A DNA stretch of 64,000 nt from Porphyromonas somerae DSM 23386 (GTDB lineage: Bacteria; Bacteroidota; Bacteroidia; Bacteroidales; Porphyromonadaceae), in contig NZ_AQVC01000002.1 of the NCBI RefSeq assembly GCF_000372405.1, forward strand, positions 1 through 64,000, in the 5' to 3' direction. The translations under genes and the position numbers were made by a program. Below, piece by piece: positions 8,564-17,413 of this stretch. Numbering within the stretch: the first letter of the stretch is position 1; each line of letters begins with the position of its first letter. The notes below the pieces were generated by a model. The model worked only from the letters and a program-made list of their open reading frames with translations. It was not told the origin of the DNA and made no database searches.

Positions 8564-9232
8564 TTATCGTTCACCAAAGTAGAGTGGATAGAAGTACTCT
8601 GGACGGTGGAAATCCGGTTTATCAGCCTTTACAGGCATCCAAGAGACGAAGTGTGGAGCTGCTGTCTTATCGCCACACTTGTAGAGATTAGCCAAAAGAT
8701 GATTGGGAAATGGCTCTCTATTAATATCCAATCCCAGAATCTCGAATGGGATAAATACCGAAACCCAAAAAGTATGGACTCCCTGTGGACGGTCAAATAT
8801 TAAGCCCATTCGCTCACTCGTTACTCGCTTGATAGAGCTATACTCTGCACTTGAAAGAGAGGAGCTGACGTACCGACTAGCTCTATGAGCCGCATCGCAA
8901 GTACCGATACAATTGAATTCAAAGTTGTAATACCGCTTTTCGCCCGGCAGCTGTAAGAATATCTCTACACAGCTATCCTCGTGCACTCTATTGCCATCCT
9001 CAGCGTAGCTAGCCTTAAGACCTATCCCTTTGCTCCAAAAACGACAATATATACCCTTGGTCGAATAGGCAATATCTGCTATTGTCACTGGCTTATAAGG
9101 ATATTCATCAGGCCAATTGGCTGTCATAATGGGCAGACGCAATGCTTTGGTCTCCATCACCATTTCTTGAGATGAAAGATCCAATGCATCCAATACGGGC
9201 AGAAAAGGTATGACATACTTAAATGAATCCAT
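8564..9232 (-). CDS. Carbohydrate-binding family 9-like domain protein
   Basis: A 222-residue protein with no signal peptide or membrane segment, resembling the CBM9-like fold found in Bacteroidota as stand-alone proteins. Supporting segments are HEDSCVEIFLQLPGEKRYYN and the following NFEFNCIGT (about residues 82-110), and the C-terminal PDFHRPEYFYPLYF typical of this family. In the family this fold binds sugar ends, but the stand-alone version has no established role. It has its own -7 box (9271-9278) and terminator, so it is probably monocistronic. Confidence 0.75.
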   Translation of the reverse strand: MDSFKYVIPFLPVLDALDLSSQEMVMETKALRLPIMTANWPDEYPYKPVTIADIAYSTKGIYCRFWSKGIGLKASYAEDGNRVHEDSCVEIFLQLPGEKRYYNFEFNCIGTCDAAHRASRYVSSSLSSAEYSSIKRVTSERMGLIFDRPQGVHTFWVSVFIPFEILGLDINREPFPNHLLANLYKCGDKTAAPHFVSWMPVKADKPDFHRPEYFYPLYFGER

Positions 9233-9270
9233 GGCAATATAAATATTATTTGACTATCTAAGATTTGCTC

Positions 9271-9278
9271 CAAATATA
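9271..9278 (-). promoter_or_regulatory. Candidate -7 box of the CBM9-like gene
   Basis: TATATTTG on the minus strand, 38 bases before the start codon. No TTTG is present at the -33 spacing, so this is supported by one element only. Confidence 0.45.
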
Positions 9279-9391
9279 CTTAAATATCCGACATCTCCAC
9301 TATTTTATTCTAAAAAATAACTAACTACGGGATATAGGCGCCTAGTTACGTGTAATATATCACATTTGAAGAACCCAGTGGATAGCCATAG

Positions 9392-9433
9392 AATACCCTT
9401 CCCCAAAGATTTCCTCTCTTGGAGAAGGGTATT
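9392..9433 (-). terminator. Hairpin after the DUF2795 gene
   Basis: AATACCCTTC and GAAGGGTATT form a 10-bp stem with a 22-base loop, 28 bases past the stop at 9462. There is no T tract; it is a weak terminator candidate. Confidence 0.5.
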
Positions 9434-9461
9434 GTATCATTATTAAAATAGAGGGGTGAGA

Positions 9462-9683
9462 TTAGTACTCCTCTTCATTGAAAAAGAAATCCTCTTTACT
9501 TGGATAGTCAGGCCAAATCTCCTCAATATTATCGTAAATCATCTCATCATCCTCTATCTCTTGAAGATTTTCAATCACCTCCATAGGAGCACACGTACGC
9601 TGTGCGTAGTCGATCAATTCATCTTTAGTCGCCGGCCATGGGGCATCGTCGAGCTTAGAGGCTAGTTCAAGTGTCCAATACAT
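9462..9683 (-). CDS. DUF2795 family protein
   Basis: A 73-residue acidic protein starting MYWTLELASKLDDAPWPATK and ending in EEIWPDYPSKEDFFFNEEEY, which I recognise as the conserved Bacteroidota DUF2795 form; the function is unknown. The frame stays open upstream, but the longer version would overlap the start of the divergent membrane-protein gene and its promoter region. The ATG at 9683 is preceded at a suitable distance by a good promoter (9734-9764). Both points favour the short form. Confidence 0.88.
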   Translation of the reverse strand: MYWTLELASKLDDAPWPATKDELIDYAQRTCAPMEVIENLQEIEDDEMIYDNIEEIWPDYPSKEDFFFNEEEY

Positions 9684-9733
9684 AGTTGATACTCTAAAAT
9701 CATTAATATTAAAGCATTTTGCAATTGCGAGTG

Positions 9734-9764
9734 TAAAGATAACACTTTTCTCCACAATTACAAA
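9734..9764 (-). promoter_or_regulatory. Promoter of the DUF2795 gene
   Basis: On the minus strand TTTG (9764-9761), a 19-bp spacer and TATCTTTA (9741-9734), about 50 bases before the ATG at 9683. This supports the short start for that gene. Confidence 0.65.
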
Positions 9765-9802
9765 TAGTACGACCGCCAAGAAATAATCTCCCAAGGAATT
9801 GT

Positions 9803-9810
9803 TATCTTTG
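9803..9810 (+). promoter_or_regulatory. Candidate -7 box upstream of the mutL pair
   Basis: TATCTTTG, 36 bases before the ATG at 9846. No -33 TTTG at the expected place. Confidence 0.5.
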
Positions 9811-9845
9811 TCTATTACCAAAACATGAATAGGATATAGAGATAT

Positions 9846-10229
9846 ATGGGTATAGGGAACTTTTACAAACAACCGAAGCCAAGTAAATTCAGGTACGTCT
9901 ACCGCTACTACGACCCCAAGAAAGAGGAGGATGAAAAGCGACGTCGTCGCATACGGAGAGAGCTCGGCCTCACCGACGAAGTGAATGCCGAGGATATTAA
10001 AGAGGAACTCAAAGGCTCCTTTCGCCGGCAGTCGGAGGTACTCCAAAAGTACGGCAAGGAGGGGGTGCGTAAGAAGTCCTTTGCCGAGGCCAATCGCACA
10101 CCCATCATACTCCTGATTTTAGGAGCGGTATTACTCTTGTCATTACTCCGCAATTCCGACTCAGGATTGATGCGATACATTTTACAAGGATTTCAACAAA
10201 TAGGTAGCTTACTAGGCATCAATGGATAG
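9846..10229 (+). CDS. Small membrane protein encoded upstream of mutL
   Basis: A 127-residue protein: a basic, charged N-terminal half (KKEEDEKRRRRIRRELGLTD near residues 25-44) and one membrane helix around 85-100 (PIILLILGAVLLLSLL), followed by a short tail. I do not recognise a domain. It overlaps mutL by 8 bases (its stop lies inside the mutL start region), which implies translational coupling. Related small proteins precede mutL in other Bacteroidales as far as I recall. Topology is probably a cytoplasmic N terminus anchored to the inner membrane. Confidence 0.8.
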   Translation: MGIGNFYKQPKPSKFRYVYRYYDPKKEEDEKRRRRIRRELGLTDEVNAEDIKEELKGSFRRQSEVLQKYGKEGVRKKSFAEANRTPIILLILGAVLLLSLLRNSDSGLMRYILQGFQQIGSLLGING

Positions 10230-12081
10230 TCTCATCAAACTTTTACCCGATAATATCGCCAATCAAATCGCTGCTGGCGAGGTGATTCAGCGCCCAGCCT
10301 CAGTCATCAAAGAGCTAGTGGAGAATGCGGTTGACGCTGGTGCCACTGAGATACAAATTGAGATCAAAGAGGCTGGGCGGACGCTTATCCAAGTCATAGA
10401 TAATGGCAAAGGGATGGCACCGATAGATGCACGAATGGCCTTTGAGCGACATGCCACGAGCAAAATACGCAAAGCCGACGACCTCTTTGCCCTCACCACG
10501 ATGGGCTTTAGAGGTGAAGCTCTTCCCTCAATTGCAGCGGTATCGCATGTGGTACTACAAACCCGCACCGAAGACTCTGAGCAAGGGATACGGATAGAGC
10601 TAGAGGGCTCTAAAGTGGTGAGTAGCGAGCCGGTAGTCTGCTCTGTAGGTGCCAACTTTGCCATAAAGCACCTATTCTTTAATGTACCAGCCCGCCGAAA
10701 GTTTCTTAAAACTGACGAAACGGAGTTCCGACACATCATCAATGAGGTACAGAATATCGCAGCAGTGAGGCCGCGCATTGCCTTTACTCTTAGGCACAAT
10801 GAGACGATTACCTTACGCCTCGACCCTACTTCTCCAAAGCAACGGATCATTGATATCTTTGGCAAAAGGCTACAGGATAATTTGCTCACCATTGACATGG
10901 AGACGCCACTCGTACAAATCAGAGGTTTTGTCACAAAGAATACTGCAGGGCGTAAAAGAGGGGCACAGCAATACTTCTTTGTCAATGAGCGATACATGAA
11001 GCACCCCTACTTCCATCGGATGGTGCTCAATGCGTATGGAGGCCTAATGCCCGAGGGAGAGAGCCCCGAGTACTTCATTTTCCTCACGGTAGATCCCGCC
11101 TCCATTGATGTCAATATTTCCCCGACCAAGACAGAGATCAAGTTTGAGGCAGAGACAGATATCGCCTCCATCCTCTACTCCTCCATCCGAGAAGTACTAA
11201 TGATGGGCGCAGCAGTACCTTCACTAGACTTCGACACACATAATCCTCTGGACATTCCTGTAGCAAAACAACGGAATGATAGCGACTTCTTCCCCGAGCC
11301 TCCTACCATCTCACCAGAGGTAGAGGTGTCGAGCAAGATGAATAGCAGAGGCGATACGGCACAAAATATACAGCTCCTAGAAAGCGACTTCAAGATGCCC
11401 GATCTATCGGATTGGGATAAGTTTTATGAAGAGTTTGAGTCCCAACGATTGCACACCAAGTCACAAGCACCCCATCAAAACCCGCTGATCACGGCACCTA
11501 CCGAGGAGAGTACCACCTCCATTGAGGTGCCTAGACCAATGATCTATGGCAAGTATGCGCTATTTAGTCACCCTATGGGCTTAGCCATTGCCGACCTCTC
11601 ACGGGTGCGCTACAAGATATATTATGAGCAGGTCAAGAGAGGCTACAAAGCCGGCGGAGCTACGTCACAGCGACTGCTATTCCCATCATTGATAGAACTA
11701 AGCGCCAAGGAGACCGACCTCCTCAAAAAACATCAAGAGCTTCTCGCACGCATTGGCTTTGACATCTCCGATATGGGGCAAAATGCCTTTACTATCAACG
11801 CGATCCCCGATGGTATCTCGGCTGGAAGTGAAGAGCTACTACTCATACAGTTACTCACAGAGTGTAGCGGTGGCAGTAAAGGACAAGAGGAAAACATCCT
11901 CGAGGCACTACTCCGACAGCTCATTCACTTTAGGGTAGAGCAAAGCCCCTCCAAGTTTACTCCCGAAGAGGCTCAAGAGCTACTCACACAACTTATGGAG
12001 CTGCCCGAGCACCTCGTCACTCCCGAAGGAAAAACCATCATCTCCATCCTCACCCACAAGGAACTAGACCAGCGCTTCTAA
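10222..12081 (+). CDS. mutL: DNA mismatch repair protein MutL
   Basis: Couples mismatch recognition by MutS to strand removal. The N-terminal GHKL ATPase is intact: AAGEVIQRPASVIKELVENA (17-36), DNGKGM (60-65) and TTMGFRGEALPSI (92-104). A long low-conservation linker runs from about 330 to 435, then the C-terminal dimerisation domain. The endonuclease motif of many MutL proteins, DQHA(x)2E(x)4E, is replaced by IADLSRVRYKIYYE at 456-469, and the C-terminal ACR and CPHGRP segments are also not recognisable. The protein therefore looks non-endonucleolytic, although eroded similarity cannot be ruled out by eye. Length 619 is normal. Confidence 0.95.
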   Translation: MDSLIKLLPDNIANQIAAGEVIQRPASVIKELVENAVDAGATEIQIEIKEAGRTLIQVIDNGKGMAPIDARMAFERHATSKIRKADDLFALTTMGFRGEALPSIAAVSHVVLQTRTEDSEQGIRIELEGSKVVSSEPVVCSVGANFAIKHLFFNVPARRKFLKTDETEFRHIINEVQNIAAVRPRIAFTLRHNETITLRLDPTSPKQRIIDIFGKRLQDNLLTIDMETPLVQIRGFVTKNTAGRKRGAQQYFFVNERYMKHPYFHRMVLNAYGGLMPEGESPEYFIFLTVDPASIDVNISPTKTEIKFEAETDIASILYSSIREVLMMGAAVPSLDFDTHNPLDIPVAKQRNDSDFFPEPPTISPEVEVSSKMNSRGDTAQNIQLLESDFKMPDLSDWDKFYEEFESQRLHTKSQAPHQNPLITAPTEESTTSIEVPRPMIYGKYALFSHPMGLAIADLSRVRYKIYYEQVKRGYKAGGATSQRLLFPSLIELSAKETDLLKKHQELLARIGFDISDMGQNAFTINAIPDGISAGSEELLLIQLLTECSGGSKGQEENILEALLRQLIHFRVEQSPSKFTPEEAQELLTQLMELPEHLVTPEGKTIISILTHKELDQRF

Positions 12082-12091
12082 GTCAGCTAAT

Positions 12092-12142
12092 AAATAGAGT
12101 ACGCCTCGGAATCGGTAAGCGATTCCGAGGCGTACTCTATTT
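12092..12142. terminator. Bidirectional terminator between mutL and yidC
   Basis: A 23-bp perfect stem with a 5-base loop. Arms begin and end with A-rich and T-rich ends, as expected for two convergent genes sharing one terminator. Confidence 0.85.
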
Positions 12143-12150
12143 AATGACAA

Positions 12151-14025
12151 TCATTTCTTCTTTTGTTGCTCACGGAGCATCTGCTCCTGTTGCTTCTGCA
12201 TCTCCTCTAGGCGAGCCATCCACTTGGACTTCTTCTTAGGCTTCTTCTTATTAGCCTCTAGCTCAGCTAGTAGCTTCTCATCATTAGTAGTCCACTTAAA
12301 TATCTGCGTCTGCAGTATTGAAATCAGCATCGATAGTAGCAGGTAGTAACTAAGTGCCGCCGCATTTTCATTGAGGAAGAAAAAGAGCATAATACCCATA
12401 ATCCACGGCATCAACTTCATTCCTGGCATACTCTGACCCGAAGCACGCTGCGTCATATTCATATAGAATATCTGCACCACCGTCATGATCAAGCAGAATA
12501 AGCTCAAGTGGTCCCCAATCAAAGGCACATTAAAGCCCCAGCTCAGCACATCATCGTACGTCGAGAGGTCATTAGCCCAAAGGAAGCTCTGCCCCCTCAA
12601 GTTGATACTCGTAGGGAAGTACTGGTACATCGCCATCAAAATAGGCATCTGTAGAAGCATCGGCAAGCAACCGCCCATACTGCTCACCCCCACCTTTCGG
12701 TAGAGTGCCATCGTCTCCTGCTGTCGCTTCATCATATTCTCCTCACCAGGGTACTTCTCATTGATCGCATCCACCTGCGGACGTAGCACCCTCATCTTGG
12801 CTTGCGATTGGTAGCTCTTGTAGGTAAAAGGCAACACCAATAGCTTAATAAAGATAGTGAGTAACAAGATGATAAGACCATAGCTACTGATAAATTTCTC
12901 TAGGAAGTTAAAGACCGGCTGAATAATCCAGATATTGATGAATCTAAACCATCCACCCATCTCCACCACCTTAGAGAGGTGCGTCTCACCACCCAACGTC
13001 TCATCTAGCCCCTTCAGCAGGTTGTAGTCATTAGGTCCCACATAGATCTTCATCGAAATACCCTCATTTCCCACTGGGATCACATACTTCGCCTCCATCT
13101 GCTTTAGGATACCACTGCCTCCCTTCGCATCCTTTACATCGCTAATGAGCTCCACCGACTCCAGACCATTCGGACTGTAGAAGATCGTAGAGAAAAACAT
13201 ATCTCTAAAGGCGACCCACTTAGCACGTCCACTGATATTTTCCTCCACACTCTTAGAGGTGCTCAGCTTCTCCACACTGCCCGATGCCGTCTCGTACGAG
13301 ATACCAGAGTACCGCTGCTCCGTCTTTGCTGCCTTTTCATTTTGGTAAATAGGCATCTTCATCATCGCATCAAGGTAAGGGGCATTCGGAGCCACCACTT
13401 GGTCAAAACCGTTACTCTCAATCTGCACATCAAGGAGATAGTTAGGCTCCAGGGTATAGATAAAGCTCAGCGTTGCCCCGCCCTCACTATGGAGCGTCAT
13501 GCGCAATCGGTTCGGTCCAATCTGCTCAGGCTCAAAATAGAGATCCTTCGTGCTCACCACCCGATTGGTACGGGTAATAAAACTAAAACCAAACGACGCC
13601 TCCTCGGGACGAATCAACCGAATTGGCTGCTTCTGAAAATCGGTGTAGGTTTTCAGCTCACTACCCACCAAAAAACCGCCCTTGGTGCTAAAATGGTAGG
13701 CGACACTATCATTCTCCAGCACAAAAGTCTGCTCCTCACCAGAAGTAGCAGTAGCTAGCTCACCGTAGTTCATCTTCGCCTTGGCGAGTAAGAGAGAATC
13801 CTTCTCCTCTTCCGTAAGCCCCGCCACCTCTAGCTCATCACTCTCCACAGGCTTGGCAATAAGAGCCTCTGCCGCCTCCATCTCTGCCTGATGCACGGCA
13901 GCAATGGAGTCATTGTATTTGCGCTGTGCCTCTATCTCCGCCTTTGATGGCCGACCCAAATAAGAGAAAACCACCAAGACCAATCCCATCAGCACAATCG
14001 CTGCAATCGTATTTTTATCCATCAA
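12151..14025 (-). CDS. yidC: Membrane protein insertase YidC/Oxa1
   Basis: Inserts and folds inner-membrane proteins, alone or with SecYEG. The 624-residue protein has an N-terminal membrane anchor (about 7-24), a large periplasmic beta-rich domain (about 60-350) and the conserved five-helix core starting near SSYGLIILLLTIFIKLLVLP (about 378-397), including MGGCLPMLLQMPILMAMYQY. It ends with a Lys/Gln-rich basic tail that may contact ribosomes. Two ATG codons are adjacent at the start; either could be used. It follows pyrG by 6 bp on the same strand, an arrangement common in Bacteroidales. Confidence 0.96.
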   Translation of the reverse strand: MMDKNTIAAIVLMGLVLVVFSYLGRPSKAEIEAQRKYNDSIAAVHQAEMEAAEALIAKPVESDELEVAGLTEEEKDSLLLAKAKMNYGELATATSGEEQTFVLENDSVAYHFSTKGGFLVGSELKTYTDFQKQPIRLIRPEEASFGFSFITRTNRVVSTKDLYFEPEQIGPNRLRMTLHSEGGATLSFIYTLEPNYLLDVQIESNGFDQVVAPNAPYLDAMMKMPIYQNEKAAKTEQRYSGISYETASGSVEKLSTSKSVEENISGRAKWVAFRDMFFSTIFYSPNGLESVELISDVKDAKGGSGILKQMEAKYVIPVGNEGISMKIYVGPNDYNLLKGLDETLGGETHLSKVVEMGGWFRFINIWIIQPVFNFLEKFISSYGLIILLLTIFIKLLVLPFTYKSYQSQAKMRVLRPQVDAINEKYPGEENMMKRQQETMALYRKVGVSSMGGCLPMLLQMPILMAMYQYFPTSINLRGQSFLWANDLSTYDDVLSWGFNVPLIGDHLSLFCLIMTVVQIFYMNMTQRASGQSMPGMKLMPWIMGIMLFFFLNENAAALSYYLLLSMLISILQTQIFKWTTNDEKLLAELEANKKKPKKKSKWMARLEEMQKQQEQMLREQQKKK

Positions 14026-14031
14026 TAAAAC

Positions 14032-15657
14032 TTATTTACTTCTATTCTCTGCATGCTTGATCGCTGCACGCATAAACGACATAAATAGGGGGTGCGGATT
14101 GAGTAGCGTACTAGAGTACTCAGGGTGAAATTGCACCCCGATAAACCAATCCAGGTCGGGACGCTCCACCACTTCCACCAGCCCAGTGTCACTATTCTTT
14201 CCCGATAGCACATAGCCTGCCTGCTCAAATGGCTCCTCATACTTATTATTGAATTCATAGCGGTGTCTATGGCGCTCACTGATCTCCTGCTTACCATACG
14301 CCTCTGCCACCTTGCTCCCCTTCTTCAGATGGCACTCATACGCCCCCAGACGCATTGTACCCCCAAGGTTCACCACAGACTTCTGCTCATCCATTAGGTC
14401 AATCACAGGGTGGGCAGTATTGGGCTCCATCTCCGCCGAATTGGCATCCTCCAATCCCAGCACATTCCGAGCCCCCTCCACCACCATCATTTGCATTCCT
14501 AGGCAGATGCCAAAGGTAGGCATATTATGCTCTCTACAATAGCGGATCGCCACCAGCTTGCCCTCCGTACCTCTCGCTCCAAAGCCAGGGGCAATGATCA
14601 CCCCATCCACCTTAGAGAGCTGCTCCGCCACAGTTTCCTCCGTCAGCGTTTCCGACTGCACATGCACTAGGTTCAGCTTCCGACCATTGTAGATCGCCGA
14701 TTGCTGAAGCGATTCATCGATTGATTTATAGGCATCCTGTAGCTCCACATACTTACCTACTAGAGCAATATTAATGTGCTCCTTCGCTTTATTCATCAGG
14801 TCAATAAAGGCACGCCACTCCTTCATCTCAGGCTTAGGCCCCACTTCCATGCCAAACTTCCGAAGCAATACCTCATCAGCGCCCTGCTCCTGCATCACCA
14901 GAGGCACTTCGTAGATCGAAGGCACATCGTAGCTCTGTACCACCGCACGCTTAGGCACATTACAGAAGAGCGCCACCTTATTCAGAATGCCCTCATCCAG
15001 CTTCATCTCCGTCCGGAGCACCAGCATATCGGGCTGAATACCCTCCTCCTGTAGCTGTTTTACCGAGTGCTGAGTTGGTTTGGTCTTCACCTCGCCCGCC
15101 GCCTTGATATAGGGCACATAGGTGAGGTGCACCACCATACACTTATCCTCCAGCTCCCACTTCAGTTGTCGCACACTCTCCAGGAAAGGCAAGCTCTCGA
15201 TATCTCCCACCGTACCACCTATCTCAGTGATCACAAAGTCATACTTCCCGGTCAGACCGAGTCGCTTCACATTACGCTTAATCTCATCGGTGATATGAGG
15301 GACCACCTGCACCGTCTTCCCTAGAAAGTCACCCCGACGCTCCCGCTGAATCACATTCTGATAGATTCTACCCGAAGTGACATTATTGTCTCGAGAAGTA
15401 CGAATATCTAGGAAGCGCTCGTAATGCCCAAGGTCAAGGTCAGCCTCATGACCATCCTCAGCCACATAGCACTCACCATGCTCGTAGGGGTTGAGCGTGC
15501 CAGGGTCCACATTGATATAGGGGTCGAACTTCTGGATCGTTACACTATAACCACGGCTCTGCAAGAGCTTCCCAAGCGAAGCCGCCACAATACCCTTCCC
15601 AAGCGAAGAGACCACACCACCTGTCACAAATATATACCTCGCATCACGCTTCATCAT
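14032..15657 (-). CDS. pyrG: CTP synthase (glutamine hydrolysing)
   Basis: Aminates UTP to CTP using glutamine and ATP. The amidoligase domain opens with TGGVVSSLGKGIVAASLGKL (12-31). The class I glutamine amidotransferase domain carries Cys385 in FGICLGMQ and the His511/Glu513 pair in VQFHPEYSS. Length 541 is standard. A TACCTTTG -7 box on the minus strand at 15755-15748 lies about 90 bases upstream. It is the first gene of a pyrG-yidC operon. Confidence 0.97.
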   Translation of the reverse strand: MMKRDARYIFVTGGVVSSLGKGIVAASLGKLLQSRGYSVTIQKFDPYINVDPGTLNPYEHGECYVAEDGHEADLDLGHYERFLDIRTSRDNNVTSGRIYQNVIQRERRGDFLGKTVQVVPHITDEIKRNVKRLGLTGKYDFVITEIGGTVGDIESLPFLESVRQLKWELEDKCMVVHLTYVPYIKAAGEVKTKPTQHSVKQLQEEGIQPDMLVLRTEMKLDEGILNKVALFCNVPKRAVVQSYDVPSIYEVPLVMQEQGADEVLLRKFGMEVGPKPEMKEWRAFIDLMNKAKEHINIALVGKYVELQDAYKSIDESLQQSAIYNGRKLNLVHVQSETLTEETVAEQLSKVDGVIIAPGFGARGTEGKLVAIRYCREHNMPTFGICLGMQMMVVEGARNVLGLEDANSAEMEPNTAHPVIDLMDEQKSVVNLGGTMRLGAYECHLKKGSKVAEAYGKQEISERHRHRYEFNNKYEEPFEQAGYVLSGKNSDTGLVEVVERPDLDWFIGVQFHPEYSSTLLNPHPLFMSFMRAAIKHAENRSK

Positions 15658-15747
15658 CTCACTAGAGACCTCCTATCTCTCTATTACTTTTGGTAAAAAC
15701 AAAAAAAGGGAAGCAGGAGGAGCTGATGCCCCCTACTCCATCAGGTG

Positions 15748-15779
15748 CAAAGGTAATGAAAAAATAGCGAACCTCTGAA
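15748..15779 (-). promoter_or_regulatory. Promoter of pyrG-yidC
   Basis: TACCTTTG (15755-15748) with a TTTC at the -33 position 20 bp further upstream on the minus strand. One base of the -33 box departs from consensus. Confidence 0.55.
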
Positions 15780-15886
15780 AGATAACACAACACGATGCAG
15801 GGGTAGTGCACCCCCACACGGAGTGATGGAGGTGGTGAAAAGGCTCTTACACCCACTAAGACAATGTTGTGCCAACATCGGTCATT

Positions 15887-16459
15887 TCAAAACGCCAAAG
15901 ACTTATCTACAATTTTAACCCCTTGAGGCGTGTAGTATTTCCACAAGCCCACCTCCTCTCCTTCAGCTTCTACATCATCTCCATATATCCACCATCCTTC
16001 GGAAGTCGGTTGGCCATCGGTATCATAATTCAGAATATAGCACTGCCATGTAGCCTCTGGATCATAGAATCCAGCAGCTCGTGCCTCTTTCAAAAAGTGA
16101 GTATTCCTGGAGATCTCGGTTTGGGAAGTAGCCACCATACCATTAGCATAAAAAAATAGCCATTGATTCGCCTGCCTATCATTATTGTAATATCCTGAAG
16201 CTTCAAGATAATATTTATCTTGTCCCACCTTTCTGTATACTTGAGCAAAGCCGTTTTTAACTCCACCAGCATAGAGACATAGTGTAACAATATCATCAGA
16301 AACTTCACACCAATACCCATCTTTATTACCCAAAGAGTCTGTTTGATTAATATGCTTCAAGTTAATATCCAAGGGGGCTATGGGCAAGCTTACTGATTGC
16401 CCCCAAATATTGGAGCAAACGACAAGTGATAATATTAACATAAATAGCCTCATACGCAA
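15887..16459 (-). CDS. Secreted protein with MORN-like repeats
   Basis: A 190-residue protein with a clear signal peptide (cleavage likely after SNIWG at about residue 20). The mature part contains several short GYW/GxW turn segments, such as DSLGNKDGYWCEV, YNNDRQANQWLFFYANGM, SEGWWIYGDD and EVGLWKYYTPQG. This is the pattern of MORN-type (YwqK-like) repeat proteins common in Bacteroidota, for which no defined role is known. It is the last of four same-strand genes of unknown function. The family call is moderate. Confidence 0.65.
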   Translation of the reverse strand: MRMRLFMLILSLVVCSNIWGQSVSLPIAPLDINLKHINQTDSLGNKDGYWCEVSDDIVTLCLYAGGVKNGFAQVYRKVGQDKYYLEASGYYNNDRQANQWLFFYANGMVATSQTEISRNTHFLKEARAAGFYDPEATWQCYILNYDTDGQPTSEGWWIYGDDVEAEGEEVGLWKYYTPQGVKIVDKSLAF

Positions 16460-16529
16460 TTATTTAGGTCTATATATTGGAGACATAAGGGTACTCAAAG
16501 GTACGATAATTTTCCTTGATAGCCAGCAG

Positions 16530-16850
16530 TTACAATGAAAGTAGGCTTACTACCAATGCTTCTGTGAGTACAACTAGAATCTTAGTTACAGCACTAACAG
16601 CTCTTAAGCTTCTAAACCCACATAAAGATGATAAACGCAATAGGATAAACTCCAACAAAAAGCATACAATCAACCCGAGTAAAAATGTCATCGCAATTCT
16701 CATGACTATAAAGGAGGGCTCTCTCATCGCCATCAACAAATCCTCTTTTGTACCAAGCCAAAAGTTAAACACCCGAATCATTAAGAGAAAAGTTGCAACA
16801 AAAGAAAGGATTGAAGGAAGCCTATTGAAGGCTTTATTTTGCTTTTCCAT
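16530..16850 (-). CDS. Small hypothetical membrane protein
   Basis: A 106-residue protein with three hydrophobic segments (about 14-32, 50-70 and 84-105), an N-terminal positive charge (MEKQNKAFNR) and no recognised domain. An overlapping frame on the opposite strand is of similar length. This one is preferred because its amino-acid pattern is that of a real membrane protein and it is co-oriented with, and close to, its neighbours (28 bp after the lipoprotein gene upstream). Confidence 0.55.
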   Translation of the reverse strand: MEKQNKAFNRLPSILSFVATFLLMIRVFNFWLGTKEDLLMAMREPSFIVMRIAMTFLLGLIVCFLLEFILLRLSSLCGFRSLRAVSAVTKILVVLTEALVVSLLSL

Positions 16851-16878
16851 ATATCTTCTTTAGCCTCAAGCAAACTCT

Positions 16879-17397
16879 CTATTTTAAGTACACTTCCTCA
16901 AAGTTATATCCCTTTGGGGCTCGCCCTAGCTTAAAGAGATCATATTGAAGCTGATAGGGAAAGCTTCCTCTTATATACTTTTTATTGAACAGACATTGTG
17001 TATCCACACTGCTATACAAGACAACTCCTTCTTTAAGGTATAATTTTATACCTTCCCCATCAAGCATATGCCAAAAACATTCAACATCTTTATCAAGTGA
17101 TCTATCGAAATAATCTACACTATCAGAGTGGAGAGTAAACTTTTCAGCTGGTATTGATGGATACTTTTTGGCATGATAGGGCTTAATCATATATGCTTGT
17201 ATTGAATTCCCATGATGAAACCAGAGCAAGTTGTAATTATTAAATGCTATCGAATAGACATAGATAGAATCGTTACTCAAAAGAAGTTTATCAACCAATC
17301 TACTAGTCCTCTTTTGTAAATATAATTGAGGACTGCAACTCAAACACAACAAAGCCGTCAATAAGACGAGCACCATACTCATATAACTACTTTTCAT
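16879..17397 (-). CDS. Hypothetical lipoprotein
   Basis: A 172-residue predicted lipoprotein with the lipobox LCLSC placing the acylated Cys at residue 21. The mature region has no domain I recognise. It is rich in Tyr, Leu and Ser and contains three further Cys, so disulfides are possible. It lies 16 bp downstream of the next gene in the direction of transcription, so cotranscription is likely. Confidence 0.7.
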   Translation of the reverse strand: MKSSYMSMVLVLLTALLCLSCSPQLYLQKRTSRLVDKLLLSNDSIYVYSIAFNNYNLLWFHHGNSIQAYMIKPYHAKKYPSIPAEKFTLHSDSVDYFDRSLDKDVECFWHMLDGEGIKLYLKEGVVLYSSVDTQCLFNKKYIRGSFPYQLQYDLFKLGRAPKGYNFEEVYLK

Positions 17398-17413
17398 TTG
17401 CTATTCTATTTCT

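Noticed and set aside
9684-10046. N-terminal extension of the DUF2795 frame
   Set aside because: It overlaps the divergent gene at 9846 and covers a good promoter; the family form starts at MYWTLE.
16516-16863. Plus-strand frame opposite the small membrane protein
   Set aside because: Ser/Thr/Asn/Lys-rich without domain character and against the direction of its neighbours.
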